Below are positions 59,906-64,000 of a stretch of 64,000 bases of DNA, one piece after another. Each line of letters begins with the position of its first letter. The stretch's first letter is position 1. The position numbers were made by a program, and so were the translations under genes. This DNA is from Setoptus koraiensis (Eukaryota; Arthropoda), in contig CM106585.1 in assembly GCA_048013815.1 (NCBI GenBank), positions 3,596,001-3,660,000 of the forward strand, written 5' to 3'. The notes beneath the pieces are model-generated. The model had not been told where the DNA came from, ran no database searches, and was given only the letters and a program-made list of their open reading frames with translations.

Positions 59906-62900
59906 ACTTGGTAGAGGGCAAACAGAAGACAAGCGATCGACGTCATTCTATCAACAATAGACATCATAACGACAGAGACTTGAGCCAATCCGCAAAAGTT
60001 GATTGCAGCTCCATATTGAAGAACAAGAATAAATTGAAACAATTTTGGCAAAATCAAATGGAAAACGAAGTAAAACTGCGACAGCAGCAGCAGCAACAAG
60101 TATTGTCGTCCGAACTGCATGCGATGTCGCCACCAATAAATGGCGCCGCTAGTCAAAATGGCGTCTCTAATGGCGGACAGGTGAAAGCCGCCATTCAGAC
60201 CATTCGAGAGCACAAACAACAAACTAAAGACGACAACAATAATGTCGCCACATATCAAGATAATCAAGTCAAGACAGCAGCAACAGCAGATAACGCAGCA
60301 GATATAGGCAAAATGCAATCCAAAATGGGCCCAGGTAAACAAGCCAAAGTGTACACTACTGACAGCTACGATGCCGGTGTTGATGGCGACGATGACGAGC
60401 ACGAAGAGGAAGAAGACGACGAAGAAATGACCAGAGAAAAGTTAACTGACCACAAAGGTGACCATTCAAGTATCGCGGGCAACGCGGCCAGCAACACCAA
60501 CGCTAAATCTAATGCAATCAATGCATCATCGGTAGATCAACATACCAACCAACAAAAGCAACAAATAGGTAATGTGGCAATAACGTCAAAATTAGGCAGC
60601 GACGGCGAGAGCGAAGAGTGGAGCAGTCTATCGCCGGCCGAGGTAAACTCATTGGACGGTTTGGATGGCGATCATCAGCATATGAATGATAATGAGGTTG
60701 ATGTTGTTGATGATGGCCATACGACAATAGATCATCACCATTATGATGATGATGATCTCACCGACAATGACGCCAACAATAGCGACACCGCAAAGAATAC
60801 ATTGTTGCTGACCACTGCTAGCACCATAGTTGCCAACAGCACACTGACAGCCGATAACAGTGATTGTGTGTCAGCCAGACATGTTGTTACATCATGCTCG
60901 ACATCGTCGTCGTCATCTAGATCGCCAACACTTGATACTGACGACTCGCAACAGCGACAACAACAACAACAACAATTATCAAATGATAACAATAGCAAAC
61001 AACAGCAACACGATTTTGAATCGATTGTTGACCACAATTTTGAATCGTGGTCAGGCCCAATGTCAACGATTTGCGCAATAATTGAGCCACCAGCTAACGA
61101 TGTTGCCAATGGTAATGTAATGAACGAGCCAACAATAAAAGAGGAAGAAGAGGGAGAAGAAGGAGCGCCGGAAGTAGCGAATAAATGCAACAACAACGCA
61201 GCCACCAGCGCAACCACTGCCAATCAGGCGGGCGAATATTGTTGTTCATTGAATGGCGAGTATGAATCAGACAATAATTTAGACACCGCACCTAGCAGTT
61301 CCATATTGACCGTTGTAACCAATCATTTGCAAACGGATCATTTAGAAGTGGATAAGGTGCAAAGTGATGATTCCTTGGACGGCCCGTCCAGCAAGCCCAA
61401 TCAAACGGTGTCCGTTGCGGTCAGTAACGCGGACGACAATGCAAATTGTGCTGCAGACAGTGCTGCAGATCGTGACGCGACAATACAGGCCGAACAAGAG
61501 GCACCCATGAGCTCGGATGAGGTGCCCACGGTATTTGAGAGTCTGCATTTCGGCGACGAGCCAGCCAGACTGTTGGACTCTTTGGACAACAAAGCAACCA
61601 ACAACAAAGGTATTGGCAAACAGAGACAACGGGATGGCTTGCTCAGCATTAAATATCCACCGCAACAACAACAACAACAACAACAGGTGAATACAGGTGG
61701 CGATAGACAGAGTCAAGATGCAAATCAAGACAATGGCACAGCCACAACACCGGCAGGCGCTAACAACAAACTGAGTTTCAAAGATGTCAACCAAGTGTGT
61801 CAAATGATTCAATTAGCCATTGATGATGCAGACGAGGCAACGGCAAAACAACAGCAGCAGCAACAGCAACAACAAATTAACAACAACAGCGAGGCACACG
61901 ACGACGCCGAGACCGATCTCAATAAAGCGAATGACAGTGCCGCTAACATGATCAAGCAGCAAAGGCAAACAACAAATCAATTAAGTGAAATATTTGAGGC
62001 TAATGTGAAGCGTGGAGTGAAAAAATTTGAATTCAATGGCCTAAATAACAAGGATGGCATGCAAATGGCGCCAGTTAATGGTCATTTGGACAGAGTGAAA
62101 AAGAATTCAATTATCAATAATGATGAAGTTGTTGACGGAGCCAGCGACGGTGGCGAACTGTTGAAATTAGTGGATAAAAAGAGTTATTTAACTGAAATGA
62201 AAATTGCTCAAGAGATAAGAGAATTCAATGAACGAGAACAAGAGTTACGTAAGCGTCATCACAATTATCTATTGGAGCTTAGAGCAAATGAGCCGTCATA
62301 CAATGCTGATGATGCAAGCGCTAATAATAAAACAACAACGGCAATTAGGGACAATGAGCATTCTATTAGTCAGATTACATTATCGTCATCGGCGTCATCA
62401 TCGTTGACACTGTCATCATCGTCGGCGTTGTCATCTTGCGTATTATCGCCACAACCGCCTGTGCCAAAACAGCGACAAACAACGCAAATAAAATCACAAT
62501 TGAAACAAGTAATGGACAACAACAGTAGCAGCAGTAGTATCGATGATGATACTACTGCTGCTGTTAATGACCAGGCTATCAAGACTGACGATGCAACTAG
62601 CACTGCCCAATTGGAATTGGCCACAAACGGGGGTATTAGTTTGGAGGAACGAAAGAAACCATTTAATCAGCAGGCATCATTGCTGTCAGCAGCATCATTA
62701 GGCAATCAAAATGTATCATCGAGCCCCACTAAACAACAGCAATTGATCAATAATAAGAATTTAGTTAGTCACATAGTTAAGGGATTTGAGCAACAAGTGG
62801 TGACAACCAACGACAACAGCCAACAGCTCGGCTTGAAACAATCAAAGCTGATGACATTTAGCAAATCAACGCCATCTTTATTGCACGGCAAGGACACACA

Positions 62901-64000
62901 AACAGTCACAATGGGCTCGCCGGATAAAAGTGGCACCAGCAATGCCAGCCAAGATGACACCTATAAATTGGCGCCGGACAGTGACAGAAGCAGATCAAAT
63001 GATTGTGATCAAGACAAGGACAAGGCAACACCAACAACAACAACTATACCGCATAAGCTTGCCGATGTTGGCAACAACAGCAACACAAAACACCACAACA
63101 CCAGATATGCCATCAATGGTGGCAATCACAACAGCAGCAGCAACAACAACGGCAACAACAACGGCAACAACAACGAATCGTTATGTAAATTAGCGACACC
63201 ATTTAGAAATAATCTGAGATGTATAAGCACGCCCATATTTGTTGTACAAACAAACAATTTGTCGCCATCGTTGTCACCTAATCAACATAAAACTGTAATT
63301 AGTATGCACAAATTTATAAATAGTCGCGGTACAAAATTGTATCATCACACCCAGCACAACTATTCATCTTCTACATCATCATTGAATAGCATTGGCATGA
63401 CTGGAAAAAACAATGGTGATAAAACAACAATTGTAAAGAACACAAATAAGCCACAATCATTAACTCAAGTTATTAGTCAACAACCACAAGTTCCCGTTGC
63501 ACCCGGCACAACAAGGGCAGTAATAGAGTCATTTACTAAACAACAACAACAGCAGCAACAACAACAGCCAATTGTAATTAGGAAATTAAACCAAGATGAA
63601 CACATCACCAAATCATCGGATGGCCCAATCAACGCGTCCAGTGGTACTGTTTGTCTGTCGGCCGAATACAAAATACAAGCCGAACTCATAGAGATGAGAG
63701 CCAGAGAAGAGGAGCTCAGGTGAGTGATTCGCTACAAAATAACCTTGTGCATAAACGATTTCTATTGAATTTTCTATTAATTTTTTATTTTGTTTTATTT
63801 TGTTTTATTTTGTTTCTTGCACTGTCCAAAAAACCATGTCCACGAAAATCGTCTGTGATTAGGATACTGCGGGCAAAATTGAGCCCCAATGACAAACTGT
63901 CCAAGCAGATGGGTTCGTTGACCAATATTGAAAACAATCCAATGCAACTCGTCGAACCTAGATCCACCAGCAACGGAAATAGTGCGCAAAAATCAGGCAC
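59906..64000 (+). CDS. AKAP2/MISP-like large Gln-rich protein (partial at both ends)
   Basis: Two exons are visible. The first, 59906-63719, has acceptor ACATAG and donor AG|GTGAGT. The second starts at 63863 (acceptor GATTAG) and runs off the window. The phases agree: the split codon AG|G gives Arg in EEELR-ILRAKL. The 5' exon(s) are missing; if there were none, the first Met would be at 60058. About 1,315 residues are seen, rich in Gln, Asn, Ser and Asp, with an acidic stretch at about 60380-60430. Two charged helices, EMKIAQEIREFNEREQELRK (62200-62259) and YKIQAELIEMRAREEELR (63667-63720), resemble the REI.LA.ERE.ELR-type helices of the AKAP2/MISP C-terminal domain. VCQMIQLAIDDA (61795-61830) fits the amphipathic pattern by which AKAPs dock PKA regulatory subunits. 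A scaffold at cortex or cytoskeleton is inferred. The family call is tentative; the gene itself is secure. Confidence 0.7.

Noticed and set aside
1..64000. tRNA and rRNA genes
   Set aside because: I scanned for GGTTCGA-type B boxes and cloverleaf arms and saw no supported candidate; a covariance-model search would be decisive.

Overview
The window is nuclear DNA from an invertebrate, most likely an arthropod. The evidence is GT-AG introns of 92-273 nt, AATAAA poly(A) signals, an HP1 chromatin protein, a mitochondrial complex I assembly factor, and a giant von Willebrand factor C (VWC) protein with the architecture of arthropod tenectin. Long glutamine and asparagine runs and dense (TTG)n, (GT)n and minisatellite DNA fit as well. 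A mite or other chelicerate is possible, but I cannot fix the taxon from sequence alone. No bacterial features were seen: no operons, rRNA, tRNA or CRISPR.

Layout. Positions 1-15,099 contain no convincing gene. They are simple repeats, hairpins and a hAT-type MITE (7903-8206) with a perfect 8-bp target-site duplication. A compact housekeeping block follows: HP1 (minus, 15100-15837) lies head-to-head with NDUFAF7 (plus, 16721-17917), which lies tail-to-tail, 117 nt away, with a four-exon tenectin-like gene (minus, 18035-26669, 2,677 aa). Positions 27,200-29,300 hold one copy of a diverged ~2-kb repeat; its inverted partner is at 54,165-56,215.

Positions 30,269-37,156 are a tandem cluster of trypsin-fold serine protease genes, all on the minus strand: two intact copies, a third cut by an assembly gap, and decayed protease remnants behind copies one and two. 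An 805-bp element with 36-bp terminal inverted repeats sits inside the cluster. Next comes a three-exon gene (37452-38352, minus) for a secreted Gly/Ala/Lys-rich repetitive protein that I cannot assign to a known family.

Positions 38,353-59,905 are again gene-poor, with one possible first exon of a secreted protein near 40,792 and many minisatellites and inverted repeats. The window ends inside a plus-strand gene (59906-64000+) for a large glutamine-rich protein. It resembles the A-kinase anchoring protein AKAP2/MISP family in its C-terminal helices and carries a candidate PKA-RII-binding helix.

The genes do not form one pathway. The shared structure is the divergent/convergent HP1-NDUFAF7-tenectin block and the expanding protease array. 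Exon boundaries were worked out by eye from splice consensus and phase agreement; nothing was checked against transcripts or databases.
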